This document shows, in pieces, positions 43,577 to 57,302 of a stretch of DNA of 64,000 bases. A program made the translations under genes and the position numbers. The notes under the pieces were generated by a model, which made no database searches, was not told where the DNA came from, and saw only the letters and a program-made list of their open reading frames with translations. The stretch lies in assembly GCF_033807715.1 (NCBI RefSeq), contig NC_084601.1:19026690-19090689 (forward strand). The letters are read 5' to 3'. The stretch's first letter is position 1, and every line of letters begins with the position of its first letter. This stretch comes from Cololabis saira (lineage: Eukaryota > Chordata > Actinopteri > Beloniformes > Belonidae).

Positions 43577-44765
43577 GGGCCCGATTTACTAAGATCCTAA
43601 ATAAAGAGTACTAAATTGCGTGTGCACTGAAAAAGTTTGCGCGTGCTGTTGTTGTGTGTTTTGCGGGTGATCAACTAAGATTGCGTGCGCAATTGATAAC
43701 AGGTGCAAACCTCAGTATTTAAATGAGGTGTTGCGCATCTTACGGTTTGCGGCGCAAACTTTGCGCCATGGAGAGTCTGGATGGAAAGCAGGATATAGTC
43801 GCAAGCGCAAAATGAAATTTGACGAGTTGGAGTTAGAGATATTAGTGGAAGAGGCAAATTGTTGTATTCAGCACCCCTGCCGTGAAAAGCACCCCCTCGT
43901 ATATTAAATGATAAGTAGACCAAGAAAGAAAACAACACACTGACACTTCAATAAATTTATATATACACACTCACACAAACACATACTTAGGAGTTTATAT
44001 TATATATATTTATAAATATTATGGAAGACAACACAGTAAGCAGGCTATTAATTAATGACATCAATAACCATTTACCCGATTTTCATTATCTGTGACTGTG
44101 ATTGTGGGAAAGTATGACTATTGTGGAATCCATGAGCGCATTTAAACATGAATCATTAACACAAAACTGGACGCTAAACAGAACATGACACGGAATATGA
44201 ATATAATTTTTGTCAGACGAGGGGGTGCTTTTCACGGCAGGGGTGCTGAATACGGCACAACACCGGGGTATGACAACTGCAGAACAGGCGCACAATGAGA
44301 AACACTTTTTTCTCCATGAAAACACGTGATTTATTTATTATCACAAATAAAAAAATGAATGTGCCTCCTGTGGCAACCTTTTGCTGAATAATACTCGATT
44401 TAACATTCAAATAAAATATTTCTCCTTTTGCATGTGGAGATTAGCACCTTCCTTTCGAACGTATTAAAAACAGACGCAATCACAATCCACGCAAAAACTT
44501 TCAGGCTTGGTAAATCTCATTGCGCGTGGTAAATGGACCAATTTGCATCTTCCCCTCCCAGTATTTAGCGATTTCTGGCGGGTACGCCCCATATTGATTA
44601 TTCATCAGGGCAAAAGTACTAAATGAATAGCGTGTGCTATTTTGCTCATTTGAGAGGCGCAGTCCTCTTTGCACGCTGTTAGTAGATCAGCTGGCACATT
44701 GGTTTGCAGGTGATGTCAAGTTTGCACACGTTTTTACACACGCAAACCTTTAGTAAATCAGGCCC
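43577..44765 (+). mobile_element. PIF/Harbinger-like element with Myb-like ORF remnant
   Basis: Inverted ends GGGCCCGATTTACTAA and GGGCCTGATTTACTAA are flanked by TAA on both sides (43574-43576, 44766-44768), the 3-bp TWA target of Harbinger elements. A remnant of the Myb/SANT-type first ORF is readable at about 43805-43868 (RKRKMKFDELELEILVEEAN), interrupted by the nested unit at 43864. No DDE nuclease remains. Confidence 0.82.
43864..44253. mobile_element. Nested inverted-repeat element, 37-bp perfect termini
   Basis: Both ends carry GTATTCAGCACCCCTGCCG continuing to CACCCCCTCGT, identical inverted for 37 bases. It interrupts the Myb-like frame of the Harbinger element. I see no target-site duplication, which is unusual for a fresh insertion, so superfamily is unknown. 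Confidence 0.75.
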
Positions 44766-44768
44766 TAA

Positions 44769-45245
44769 GTACGTTTACATGCACTGACAGAAAGTTGAAT
44801 TGTTGCCTTGCCTGACCGATATTGAATTTTTAACAGCCACGTATACAACTTAGCCAGGCTGTAGTCTAACCGAACTGAAGCTCTTGAGATTGAGCTGTTA
44901 GGGCCAGATAATGCGTCCTAATCTAAATTATTCCAGCATGTATACCAACCCACACTTAGCCGAGCTACTGACCGCCCCGGGACTCCCCCTTCTGGAAGTG
45001 ACAGGCACGAAAGCCAGAATATCAACACAGTAGGAGAAGAAGACGAACAACAAAGAAATAACAGGAAGAACGCCAACCCAAAATACATGTGGCGCCACCT
45101 AGCATCGTGGAGTCGAACGCACCTCTCTCAATAATCGATAGTCTTCTTGCGTATGTGAACTTGGATTTCTGGAAAACTCCAGTTTAATCCTTAGCTACAT
45201 TGTTGCCAGTAGCTTGATTTAAATGTGCATGTAACCACACTGACT
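44769..45245. repeat. Probable MITE with GTTTACATGCAC termini
   Basis: It starts GTACGTTTACATGCACTGA and ends with the near-inverse GTGCATGTAACCACAC (45226-45241), a pattern common in fish MITEs. Boundaries and duplication are unclear because it abuts the Harbinger end. Confidence 0.5.
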
Positions 45246-46730
45246 AAAAATCAGCTTGAGCATGTCTGTTTGATGGTTTGTGTCTTAAAACACCCCTCAC
45301 TATAAAATGCTGGCGAACGTGTACAGTTTTATACAGAGGACGATGAAGTGGTTCAATCAGCAGAATGAACTTGTAGACAGTACATGCTTTTGACTACATG
45401 TTTGGACAACACTACAAATGGTTAAAATACTACATTGTGCACACATTAGTGAGTGGGGATGATGTGGGCACAGCCATGGGCTAGCAGCTCACCCTGGAAG
45501 CTAAATGATATTTATGATAATTTTGAACTTTTCTCATGAATTGATTGTAAATGAAGATCATTGTTTCTGTAAAAAAAACAAAAAATTATTCCACCTTGAC
45601 AGTGTGTATGAACTGGATGGATATCACAATGGACAACCAAAATGTACTGAATATTCTTCTAATTTATTTATAATTTTTAAATTACGGTTTCATAATTATT
45701 ATTTATTATTCTTATTTTCAGCAAATCTTACACTAAGTATAACCAAGTAGCAGCTGGTTGCTGTCCCTTTGCCTAACCAGGAGATACCGGGAGTGTTGAT
45801 ATCCAAACCTAAACAAATCAGTAAGTGAAACCAAAAGGAAACAAAGGGAAGGGGAAATAAGAAATAGGGGAAACTAGCAGTCAACTCAGATATAATCTCC
45901 AATTTTCACATTAAGCTTGTTTTTTTTTTTTAAGTTGACAAAAAATGTTAAGACAGGGAGCTATCAGAGGAAGTCTTTTTTTCCCCCCATACACCCACAT
46001 CCTTCATACGTTGCTTCCCTCTGCCACCAGTCCTGCAGAGGACTGAGGTCCTGGTCAGCTCATCAAGTAAAGAAAAAGGCAGCTCCGTTCACCAAGTCAA
46101 GCAAACTGTGTGTTGGATGGTTTTGATATTGTGGAGATTTTCAGGCTATGACCAAAACCGTACAGGACAGAGTTCGAGCCACTGTTTTTGAAACCATATC
46201 TGGATGTTCCGCTGATCTGGTGGTTGGTGTGAGTATGTTGCATGTTTCCATAAAAGCATCGTACTGTGGGACACTGACAGCCCTCTGGGGCTGTCTTCTC
46301 ATGCAAGATGGCCGACAGGAAGTAATGTCTATTTATTTCACCTGGACTGATGGACTGCTGGGTATTTAAGTTGCAGCTAACTCAGGGCCCTCCCATTTTT
46401 ATCTTCCATCAGTTACAGTTTGGTGTGAGTTGGTTTCTGTTTATAGGCTTTATGTTTATTTTAAGTTATTTGTGCCTCCCTTCTTCTGTCCTGTCTTCCA
46501 GCCGGGCTGTGACAACCCAGACAGCTGGTCACATGACCTCTATAAAGGGCTTCCCCTGTATTGGCATATTGAATATGAGATACAGTTCAGGAGGTAAACT
46601 GGTCAGATGCAGTCTGAACATTTTGCACTAAATCTTTGCAAAATCAGTCGTTACAGTGTGATGAAAATGGCATATTTTATACAAAGAAGCTCTCTTTTTT
46701 CATTTTATTTACAGAACTTCTTCCTTTTAG
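45246..46730. other. No gene recognised
   Basis: Only short frames, none with a known domain. Confidence 0.4.
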
Positions 46731-46734
46731 ACTT

Positions 46735-46835
46735 GTTTATGTAATAATTGCTCGGGGGTCATGTTCTGGGTCTCTGGAAAGCGCCTAGAGACAACTTTTG
46801 TTGTAAAAGAGGCTATATAAATCAAATTGAATTTT
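46735..46835 (+). repeat. Non-LTR 3' tail fragment
   Basis: GGAAAGCGCCTAGAGACAAC to GCTATATAAATCAAATTGAA is the conserved 3' tail shared by many teleost LINE/SINE copies; only the last 100 bases are present. Confidence 0.65.
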
Positions 46836-47045
46836 TTTTTTGATTGATTGAAATTCTTTATTCAGTCACTTCACCAAACAAACATTGAATACAAACATTA
46901 TCAAAATAAAATAGTGACTGAAAAGGCACAGGCAGAAGCATAGTGCTTATATTAATGCCTGTCCTACATACCAACAAACAATAACAAAACTAATCCAGAA
47001 AAAACAGAAAAGTAGGACCAATAAGGTTTATATATATCCTTCATA
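46836..47045 (-). repeat. LINE 3' UTR-like fragment
   Basis: The run TTGATTGATTGAAATTCTTT followed by an internal CACAGGCAGAAGCATAGTGC resembles the reversed 3' end of a fish LINE. It directly abuts the fragment before it, tail to tail. Confidence 0.45.
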
Positions 47046-47062
47046 CATATCCTTTTATATGC

Positions 47063-47192
<130 letters not shown>

Positions 47193-47534
47193 AATTAAAT
47201 GTAGTGCTTAAATTGAAAAACTTGAATTTAATTTTGACCTATAATAGCAAAATGCAGATGGTTTTACACAAACTGGCTGCTCTTTTGCATGCACACCCAA
47301 GGACACATGCAAGCAGAAGCAAATCATGCAAGAGTTTCAAGAGTTTTAGAGGTTTTTTGTTCTTTTTTTTTTTACAGCTGAAGGATAAACGAAGTCCTCG
47401 AAACTGTAAAGACACATTTTACATACATTTGATCCGGACTGACAAGGATGTGATGGCAGCAAGGCAGTTGCATAGCAACACCTTAAAGAGAGATATTTAA
47501 TGGTGTTACAGCTTACACATAGCCACAAAGACAT

Positions 47535-47535
<1 letters not shown>

Positions 47536-47632
<97 letters not shown>

Positions 47633-47638
47633 ACACAC
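47536..47638. repeat. (CA)n microsatellite
   Basis: About 51 CA units with one ATAC interruption. Confidence 0.97.
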
Positions 47639-47639
47639 T

Positions 47640-50600
47640 GGCTTGTTCACCTGCATGCTGGCTCTCTAGTTTTTGGGGTTAGGTAGCGGTAGCTTAGCTC
47701 TGACTGCGATCAGATCTCAATATTTGGGTCGATTGCTGTTCGTGTTTTGGTCGGCTCCGTGCCGGTTTTGTGTTTTGTTTGTGGTTTTTTTGTTGCAGAT
47801 TTCCAGTGCTTGACGTGTGTCTCCGTGTGTTCCTGTTTCCGTGATTGGCAGTGGATGTCGTCACCCCCCCCCAAAAAAAATCACTGGGTTTGTATGTGTA
47901 TATTTATGTATGTGTATGCATATGTATGCATATATATATGTATATATATATATTTAATATAGTAATAATGCACATATATATGCCTTTGGTTTCTACCGTT
48001 ATGGTCATTAATATGTGTGCAGACAAGGTAAAAAAAAAAAAATGGTGTTAAAGCTTCATGACATACGTTGTTTAAGTTTTCTGTCTTTTGCAAGGGACAA
48101 TTGGGTGATTTTTTTCTGTTACCAGTATTCTTAAGATACATTACCAACAGTGATAAAAATGCTAAAACCTCAAGTTCAGGAGCTAGAGCCTCCACTGTAT
48201 AGGGTTAGGGGTTCACCCTGTGAGGCAGCTGGATTCTCAACTTTCCAAAATACCTATCTGAGGCCAAAACAAAAAGTTCAGATCGGCATCCCAGTTGTCT
48301 CCAGGGGTCACTCCATGTTGGCTCAGCATGTTGATGCATTGGTGATTGATAGGTCTAGACAACGATGGCTACATTTTTCATCCAACGGACTGATTTTATA
48401 TGACATTGTGTGTTTCTATTTGCTTGTTTCAGAGATCATACTTCAAGTTTGTACCTATTTCCAAAAAGTAAAATTAAATTGAATTCAGATATAGAAGCAC
48501 AAAAAAACTATTTGTTAAATTAGTCAATTAATTAAAGTTTATTTAAATCAAGGTACTTTTAGTGGACTGTGTCCTTTCCTGTAAACTGTTGCTCTAAAAA
48601 GAGAAAAAAAAAGTACAAAAATAAAGCTCTATAACGCACTGTGCTAGTCTCATTGCTTGAAATAAAATGTTCTTTTTCCTTTTAAAAGGCTAAAATAATC
48701 ATCATCTGACAAGCACGCTGATGCCTTTTTCTCATTACACAATCACTTCCCCAGTGTTTGATGCAATCTCTGACCCCCTTGCTCGACATCACATGTCCGT
48801 GTTCCTCCCGCTCCTGCCTCTGTCCCCCTACCTGCCTGCCTGCTCTGGTACGGCCCCCCGTCTCCACCGCTGTCAATGTATTTTGCCCTTATAAGGAGAG
48901 AGCACAGGCAGACTGTACTAACTGCTTGAGCTTGGCGGGGGGTGGTTGCAGGGGCAGGGACACCACATCAACTGTAACGGTGGGGTGAGGTGGGAGGAGG
49001 AGAATGCAGGGTGAAGGATGGAGGGAGAGATTGAGCGAATACTTTTTTGGTCAAACACTCTCAAGTACAGCGACAAAAATAGACACTGGGGAAGAGTCGC
49101 TGGGGTGAGAAAGAAAAAGGCTATAGGCACGGAAGATAGAGGATGGAGAGAAGAGACAGGTGAGGAGATGTGGAGGTGAGGATGCTCATATATCTGACTT
49201 CCTGGCAGCATTTATTTTCAACGTTGAAAGCCGTCCTACACTGATAACACACATGTAAGGTTTTATTTTCTCAACAGAGATAGTCAGAGCAGCGCCCGCC
49301 TGTTGATAGCTCACCAGCTGCTCATATTCATGCATACTGAAGGAGGAAGAGTGTGGGCTTCGGTATGGATGCGTATGTGCTGCAACGTGACTGGTTCAGG
49401 CTTCAGATGTTCCTTCCTTTGATGTGAGCAAGGCGCCCTTCGACTGGACAAACCTGATCGTACAGCTGAGTGTGTGGTTGCCTACTCAAACTCATCCTGA
49501 TGAAGGTGGAAACATGCACATTTAAACAGCATTTTTAATAAGTCCGACACAGGAAATGCAGTTTCTTTATTGATGTGCATTAACACTACAGGGTTCTTTT
49601 TGGTTTGGGCAGATATTTGGTCACATTAAAACTTAATTGAATATTAAGTTAGTTAAGGACTGCTTCGCAAAGAGTGGCTTCAAGTTCATTCAAATCTCTG
49701 TGTGGTCACTATTTAATCAAATTCATCATATTGCATATTCTAAGGCAAAGCGTCAGTATTTACTCACTCACTATTTAGTATTCGTGTTTAGGTCAGTGGA
49801 TTTGCAACGGACACTGGTCAGTTTGACATCACAGCATCCAAAGATTCAGGGGATTTCATTTCAAGCAGAGAAAGCCATTTAATCATTTGGCTATATGTGT
49901 ACAGATCCTGTATCTTTTTATATATTCCAGCTTTTCTTTCCTTCATATCAGGTAAAATTATACAAAGCAGTAAACTCATGTATAATCGGGGGTGTTGAGG
50001 TTGGGGATAACCAGTGACTAGCTGTCACTTTCTTTGAAATCTTAACATGAAAAACCCATCTTTTGTGCTACTTCAACTCTTGACTTAAGTAATACGTGCC
50101 ACAAATATTCCCCAGAACCAGAGGAGGTATTACTAAATTATTTTCACAGCTATGTGCCCCCATTGAAATGTTATTTGTGATGTATGTGTAAAAATCAATA
50201 GATTTCCTATTTAATCTTATCATAAACCATGAAAATAAAGAAAGATCACTCAGTAGCTGTTACATTGGACCCGAATATTTTTTTCTTCAAACAAAATCCA
50301 CTAATAAAAGTACAAATTTTAATGGTGAACTGCAGCTCTTACAGGGGAGAAGATAAAAGGAAGCTTCTGCTTCTCAAGTCCTGTGAGTGTGTGTGCTCAG
50401 TCGTGACTCTCAGCGGCTTTGTTGGTTCAGCTGGAGCATTTCTCAGCGTCACACTTCTCTTGTGGCGGGAGGCCTGGTCCGCCTGTGAGCACGGAGCAGG
50501 TGCTAATTGGTCTAGAGCTTCTCAATGGAGGTCTCTGCCATGAATGGAGGTGAAGATTTAGGGCCCCGGTGTAATCCATGTGTGCTTGCTCAGCCTGCGT

Positions 50601-51374
50601 ACAGCACAGCCGCGTGTCAGAATTGCCACGGACCGCCTAAACACACCTCTTCTCTGTGCAATGATGACCGTCTCAGTGGACTCCTCGCTTTGCTGTGTGA
50701 GGACGACTGAAACGCTTCTGGGGATTTATTTGGAAAGAGAGTTGCAAATCCATTTAGTATCCGGTCCCTGAGTGAGGTAAAAGGCAGATGCAGAAAAGAA
50801 AGTGGGGAATTAAACCAACATAACGTGCAGCTGCTAAGTGTGTCAGCATCTATGAACCAGAGCAGAGGAGGAGTTTTGGAGCAGGATTTGTGCATGACAT
50901 GTTTGTTTCAGTATATCACCAGTATGAAACATCCATGCACACTAATCTCTTGCAACCTGTAGACAATGATGTGAATAATCCCCCGACTGAGCCAAAACTC
51001 AGCAACTAAGGCTTGGAGAATGATAAAAGATCATATATAAATAGAAGCTTGAGTCAGAAGGTATTTGGAGAAAAGCCTATGCTCACCATTAGTCCTCAAC
51101 AAACAGTAAACTATCTTCCTCTGTGTTGCTTCGACAACATTCCCCCCGAAGGACTTTGAGAACTAAAACAGTTGAGAGTCTCTCTGTTGTGTCAGTTATG
51201 TAAAGAGGGTGTGATATAATCTAAGAAAGAGATGACGTTTACTTGGTAAATTGAAGGACGTGGAGGAACTAATTCGCATTGCACACTGATGGAGCTCCTG
51301 ACAGGTTGCCTACATCTGTGCACATCCATCTGTCCGTCAAAACTCCTCCCGCTACTCCACCAGGAAACAATCCA
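47640..51374. other. No gene recognised
   Basis: A short stretch at 48007-48040 (TTAATATGTGTGCAGACAAG) also occurs inside the MITE at 11804-12557 and may be a fragment of that family. Otherwise only low-information frames. Confidence 0.4.
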
Positions 51375-51515
51375 ATCGCTCAAATGATTATCGGCAGGTG
51401 TGAGCGCCTCTGTGAGGAGGACCTTTTTACAGCTTACTGATTTGGGTCATTCACATATGTGTTAACATTATGCCAAGGAGAAAAGATATCAGCAATGATC
51501 CTAAAGAAACCAATC
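51375..51515 (+). pseudogene. Tc1/mariner-like fragment
   Basis: CAGGTGTGAGCGCCTC and, about 80 bases on, ATGCCAAGGAGAAAAG then ATATCAGCAATGATC parallel 36147-36260 of the longer copy. Only the leader and first codons remain. Confidence 0.6.
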
Positions 51516-53692
51516 TGGACACAATGGAATTTCTATACACTGTTTCGCATAAAGATGGAATCTTTTTTTAATCTGTTCTCATGAAATTATTGTAAATCAG
51601 AAGAGGAATGTTTTCAGCATTTTAATGTATTTTAAATATTTTATGTATTTTATTATGTCTTGACTTTTTGACTGGTTTCTGAGATTAATATATAAATAAA
51701 CATTACTTACTCTTACTTACTTATCTCTCAAATCGAAATGTTTCAGCTTTATGAGCAACTGTGTATTTTGTGTCCATTATTCTACACTGAGAACAATTAT
51801 TTAGAGGTGGAAAACATTCAAGTCAGTTGCCAATCATCATCATCATCACATGCATGGTAATGGCCTGGTAATAATTTGGCCTTTTGTTTTTTGTTTTTCT
51901 TTTATTGCAACTTGCAGGACCTGGTCCCACTTTTGAACCTGAGTCAACAATGTATTTCTCTGTATCCCAATGTGTTCTAGCATTACAATGAGGCCACCTG
52001 TCGGACACCTAAAACCGGGTTGCACGTCCACATTTTAAACCTAAATGAACTGACATTCCTCCACCATGATGTTCTGATGTCAAACAAACATTTACTTCAG
52101 GTTTTTGCTGCTAGAGCTACTTCCTATTAAATCACGAGGATGCACTAACTTTTCCATTACAAGTTCTGCTGGTGGTAAAACAAAATAAGTGAATGAAATT
52201 ATTTTGAATGGTTTGGGGGTTTCCTAAATTGCTGATCTACAAGGCTACAACCAACGTCCACAAATAAAAGGATCACCGATCACTGAATGTTGGACTTTAC
52301 TATTTCCTCCAGTTAACAGGGAGAAACTAAGGCTGCAGGGCGCTTGGGCTCAGAAAACCTCTCCTGGTCCAATGAGCTTTGACTCTTACCAGAGAGTCAT
52401 AAGGCTGTATGAGAAAGCGTGCGTTCAACCTCCCCCGTGTCAACATGGCAACACTTTTTAAACCTTCAGTTAATGGAGAGATTCAAGAAACATGCCATGT
52501 CACATATCTCAGACCATCTCAGAGTGGATTCTTTGACATGAAAATGATTTTACTCTATTTAAATGACCTCCAGGAGATGCATGGTTGACCCGTAACACAG
52601 AGGGCAACATTCCAGATCATTTATTTATCACTCACAGAAATTATTCATTCAGCCGTCGGTGGATGGAGCCTGCTGAATGCTTTTTCCTGCTCTTTTCAAA
52701 CATGCCTAAGAGGTGCAGGGTCATCTGTTTTGTTTGTTGTGTTGACTCTTAAATAACCATCAGATGGCAGGGCACAAACTAATGGCATTTTACTTTTGAT
52801 CCGATCAATATGTCCATCCATCCGCGATTCATAAGTCATTTCTGAAACGACATCTGAGGCTAAAGGCTGGTGTCGATCCATCGCAGCGCGACCGTGACCC
52901 AGATCCTTCCACGGTCGGTCTTGAATGGTGTCGGGGCAAAGGTGGCTGATGGATCAATCAGCCAAAGCGGTGACCGGCTTGGCCAGCGCCGCCGCTGCAA
53001 GCATTCGTAACAAGCCGACAGCCCAGGCCAGCCACGTTTTCGGCTATGTGGTTCGACTGACGCAGTCAGACTGCAGCCAGTCAGCAGCCTTCCCGCCCAG
53101 CCAAACGTGGCTCCTTCTGCGAACCCGACCCCCAAACTGCCAGCTCAGCCCTGGCCGGAGGTAGCTGGACAGTGAGTGGCTATCTCTCAGAGCCCAAGGC
53201 CACATTAGTGCCCAGCTGCCCTGGAGCTGAGCTGTCACTGGCCGGCGGCCAAAGGCTGGCAGCGGCCTCCAGGCCAGCCATCTTGGCCCCCCCAGACGCC
53301 AGACACTTTCGCTGAGTGTGTTGCAGCAGTCTGCTAGTGCACTTGAAAGAACACCAAGCCATAGTATCCTTAAAATAAGGGCTCTCCTAGCTCTTAACCA
53401 ACAAATCACATGTCAAGTACTAAATAGCTGGGTGTTTGTAGACCGCAATATAGCTGTCACTCAAGAAAAAATGACCCAGAAATTTTATGTTTATGAGGTT
53501 TTATATAATTTTACCTGATGTGGTAAAAAAAAAAAAAAAATCCCTGCATGCAGATCTCAGATGTGAAAGAGCTTAGAGCCCAAAACTGTTTTCACACCAG
53601 GTTGTAAATATGCTGATTTCTGCTGCTACGTTGGACCTCAGTTAAAGGAGATGGACCCTCTTTCAGAACCTGCCCCTAGTGGTCATTCAGGG
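51516..53692. other. No gene recognised; contains a GC-rich island
   Basis: A GC-rich segment at about 52860-53330 stands out from AT-rich flanks, with many GGCCAG/CTGGCC motifs and a perfect hairpin GGCTGATGGATCAATCAGCC (52946-52965). Frames on both strands are open for 80-120 codons, but none resembles a known protein and none has splice support. Confidence 0.45.
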
Positions 53693-54190
53693 CAGTGTTC
53701 CCAACCTTTTTTCTTTGGAGCCCCCCCTACTAGTGATTCGTTAAAAATCTTTAATTGAAAAGAATTAACATTAATTATGTTTTTTTGATACATTTCTCTT
53801 TGGTTTACCCTGTACAAATATGACTTTTTTTTCTCACCTTCATTTTGTGTCAGCAATGTATAAAACACGAACAAAAACATAAAATAATTTCTGAAAAATG
53901 TGTCTTTTAATATGAGAGCAAAATTTTTTCAACATTTTTCCTTCAACAACCTGTCAGAGTAGTAGTATGAATAAATAAAATACTAAGTGGGTTTATACAG
54001 ACTTGGATTACAGTATTCCATTAGGTATGTTATTATTATTATGTGTTATTATGATTTTTTTATTTATTTAACATGCGCAAATATAATTTTTACAACTGCA
54101 TATCTTCAAAACAGACAAAGATTTGCGCCCCCCCCAGAGATCTCTGGCGCCCCCCCAGGGGGGGCCCGGACCCCAGGTTGGGAGACACTG
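53693..54190 (-). mobile_element. hAT-like MITE D, copy 2
   Basis: A 498-base copy in opposite orientation. Flanks ATTCAGGG and ATTTAGGG are a TSD with one mismatch. It shares the GAGATCTCT palindrome and the T/A-rich middle with copy 1. Confidence 0.9.
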
Positions 54191-54198
54191 ATTTAGGG

Positions 54199-56859
54199 GA
54201 CTGCGTGCATGTCCAGTTCATGCTTTGACGGTTTGGTAAGGTGGATACAGTCACCTGCTCCCAGCACTTTGTTGTAACTGAAAAGGTCTTACCTGTTGCT
54301 TACCTTACTTTTTAACCTTCACACATAACCCTGCCCCCAGGGCAATTAATTTGTTGGCAAAACAAGAATAAAAAACAAAACAGATCAGCAGCGTATATTA
54401 TAACGAGCCGACAACATTTTTAACCACTGCAGCAGTTTTTTTCTGCTGGCCGTGACAGAAAAAGCAGGAAGCACTTTTTTGGCTGGTTTAGTGACTCATC
54501 GATATATATTTAGATTAAATTGGTAGCTGTGGGTAGCAAGGGGTTCAAATACGGTTTGTGTGTGCATTTGTAATGGTGCCGGAGCCAATTGGTGAAACTG
54601 GAGTGGTGGGGGCGGGGTTGCCCCACAAACTGGCACATGCCCCTGGCCCGCCTCCCCCCCTCATGCTGGGCATCCACATGGTCAGTGACAGGCCAGAAAA
54701 GCAACAGGGAGGGAAGAGAGCAAGACACATGGGCGGGATGGCAGCTCGCCAGCATGTCTTCCCCCTGGCATCCAGATCATCTTTGTGGTCCGCCTGCTGC
54801 ACACTCCCTTCACATGCTATCAGGGTAAAACAGATCCTGGATAAATGCAGCTTTGAATGCAACTGTGAACGTTGCTGATACAGTCTGCAGGGAAAACGAC
54901 GACGCCTCATCCCTCTGCACAAAGAAACAAAGTCTGTGCTGCACATCCTCCCCTGTTTCTATTCACATCTAGACTGGGGTTTCCCCACCACCCTTTAAAC
55001 GTCCACACCCTTCTTCACCCCGGAGGCCGAGCCGATTAACAGTAAAGTGCAGCAACAATGCATGATAATGTGAATTTGAATGAACCAATAGAAGCAGCCT
55101 TTGGCCCCTGTGCTCCATATGAGAACAGTGGTACAGTGATGGTGAACATGGGCCCTGCAGGGAAGAGCCAGACACAGACAAAGACACGCCAGACTCCGGG
55201 TTAGCGCAAATGGAAAGGACACGGGAGGCCTGGAGGGCGGGTGGGGTGTGTAAATCCTCGACAAGGTCTTCACACGGAACGTAAAAACACGAGTAAATTG
55301 GTGTATTCCCCCTGACTGACACTGTTCACACGTCTGAGCAATCAGGTCATGTTTTAGCGGCATCTTTTAATTATTTAAAAGAGCTCCGTTTAAGTTGCTC
55401 CATTTTTGTAGTTCCTGAAAAGCAAATTGGGCTTTTTTTTTTACTCATGAAAAGCAAAGCGTGGCCATGTGTTTGGCTTCTTCTCCCTCAACCCTTTTAC
55501 AGTGACCAGCTGCTGTTTAGCCATTCCCATATTCTCCTCCATCCAATTCACTGGGGCAGTTGGTACTCTTGGAGGAGGTGGGGGGAGCTGGAGGGGATTC
55601 CTCTTTGAAAACACCCAGACAAAGATTATGCAGTCTGCTCAGGTCGGGAGAGGTCACGAAGTGAGGCTATTTTCTCTGGAGAGGACACCTCTTTCCAAAT
55701 ACACAGGAAGAGACAGAAACCGTCTCTGTCCACCTCCCGTCTCTCTCCCAGGCAGGGTGAGCTGTCACACCGGTGAGAGGAAATTGATGGCACAGACATT
55801 TAATATTGATGAGATTCATTATAGATATTTTTGTCGTTGCAGCTCCTCACTTCAACGTGTTCCTCTCCTACAGTATCTTCATTTATCTCAATGTTTCAGC
55901 CACTCTCACGGCTGAAAATGTACTCAGCAGAAGATTCAGTGGATTTAGTGCTTTATGGTCTTCAGTTAGACCATTTAATATGGGATTGTTTTTTTTTTTT
56001 TTTGCATAATGCAGAACTTTGACCTGTGAAGAATATGCATCCCCGCTTGAATGATTCTGATTTTAAGTTATTGGAAACATTTAAAGAAAAGTTCCCTGTT
56101 CATCAATTTCACCCCATTTGGCAGAAGCTCTTTGCTTCAAAACAAACAAGTAAACACCCAAACTGCTTCATTCCACGGTCACATTCATGAAGTCAACTCA
56201 GTTAGTCCCACAGGGCTCATAACACCCAGCAATTATGTAAATTATCACCATTTACAGATTATTGAATCGTGCTCCCGCCCTGCACATTTTCAGTCACTTT
56301 CAAAAAATAATCCCATCAATACGAACAATCTGCTCAATTTTAACTTCTCGTTCATACATTTCTGACACTGCATTTGGCTCACACACTTGGCTAAGACATT
56401 TCATTTTAATCCATCAGCATTAACTAGATGATCTGAATCGTGATTCCCAACATTGAAATCAACGCATTTAAGAGTTGCTCATCAGTTGCTCTGGCGCCAT
56501 CTAGTGGACACTTTTGGCAAATGCCAAAAGTTTTTCTCTTCTCAAGATAAAGCCTATTAGAAAAGATTTTAATTTATTTATTATCTCCTCAAAGGAAAAA
56601 TGGTCATCAGATTCTAAAAAGCTACATGTAAATGAGTTATTCAGTTTTAGGTATCTGAAATCTTATTTAAAAAAAAAAGATTTTCACTTTTCGGGTTAAA
56701 ATTGCAAAACCACATCTGGGAAAAGGTTTGAACTGTATCAGAGATCAGCCTCTCAACGTCATGCAAAGTGTCAATAGAGACTGACTTGACTGCTTTTAGT
56801 CGAGGGGAAGTACGTTTTTACACCCACCCATAAAACAGCTCAAAGTATGGAGCACCATC
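54199..56859. other. No gene recognised, downstream of txnl4a
   Basis: Overlapping short frames near 54545-54946 and 54969-55363 have no recognisable domain. Confidence 0.4.
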
Positions 56860-57130
56860 AATATTTGTACAAAGAAATCTGTCTTTATTCCAACAAACAG
56901 ATAAATATGAGGCCTTTTACAACATGATGGATCTCTTCCAAGACTGCACCACATAAATGAGTTTTTGAAAAGCACAGACAACTTAAAGAAGTTGAATAAA
57001 ACTGTTCTACACATATAAAACCACAATGTAACAATAAAGACCACTTGAAGAGTATTGTCCTCCTGCCACTTGTAGTCCAGGTATTGTGTCCAAAGGTGAT
57101 GAAAAAGGGGTAATGGAGAAAAGCAGAAAA
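56860..57130 (-). terminator. txnl4a: txnl4a 3' UTR and polyadenylation signal
   Basis: A canonical AATAAA (minus strand, 56884-56889) lies about 240 bases after the stop and is followed by a T/G-rich stretch. The cleavage site should be near 56865. The exact end is inferred. Confidence 0.6.
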
Positions 57131-57302
57131 TCAGTATCTGTATTTGGTAGAATAATCCTTAGGCGACACCACAAGACCTCGTCCTTTCCTCGCTCCTCGA
57201 TACACTGTTTCAACAATGTCTATCATCTCCTGCTTGTCCTCCATCGGCCAGTTGATCTTATTGTTGTTACCAGTACCCAGATCAATCATGATGTGTTTGT
57301 TC
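57131..57302 (-). CDS. txnl4a: txnl4a coding exon 3 and stop
   Basis: 56 codons and a TGA stop (57131-57133): NKHIMIDLGTG to STKYRY. Acceptor TTTTTCAG|G at 57303-57305. The open frame runs on upstream into the intron, but the splice site gives the family sequence exactly. Confidence 0.96.

Noticed and set aside
53044..53409. 121-codon minus-strand frame in the GC-rich island
   Set aside because: Composition-driven; overlapping frames are open too and none resembles a known protein.
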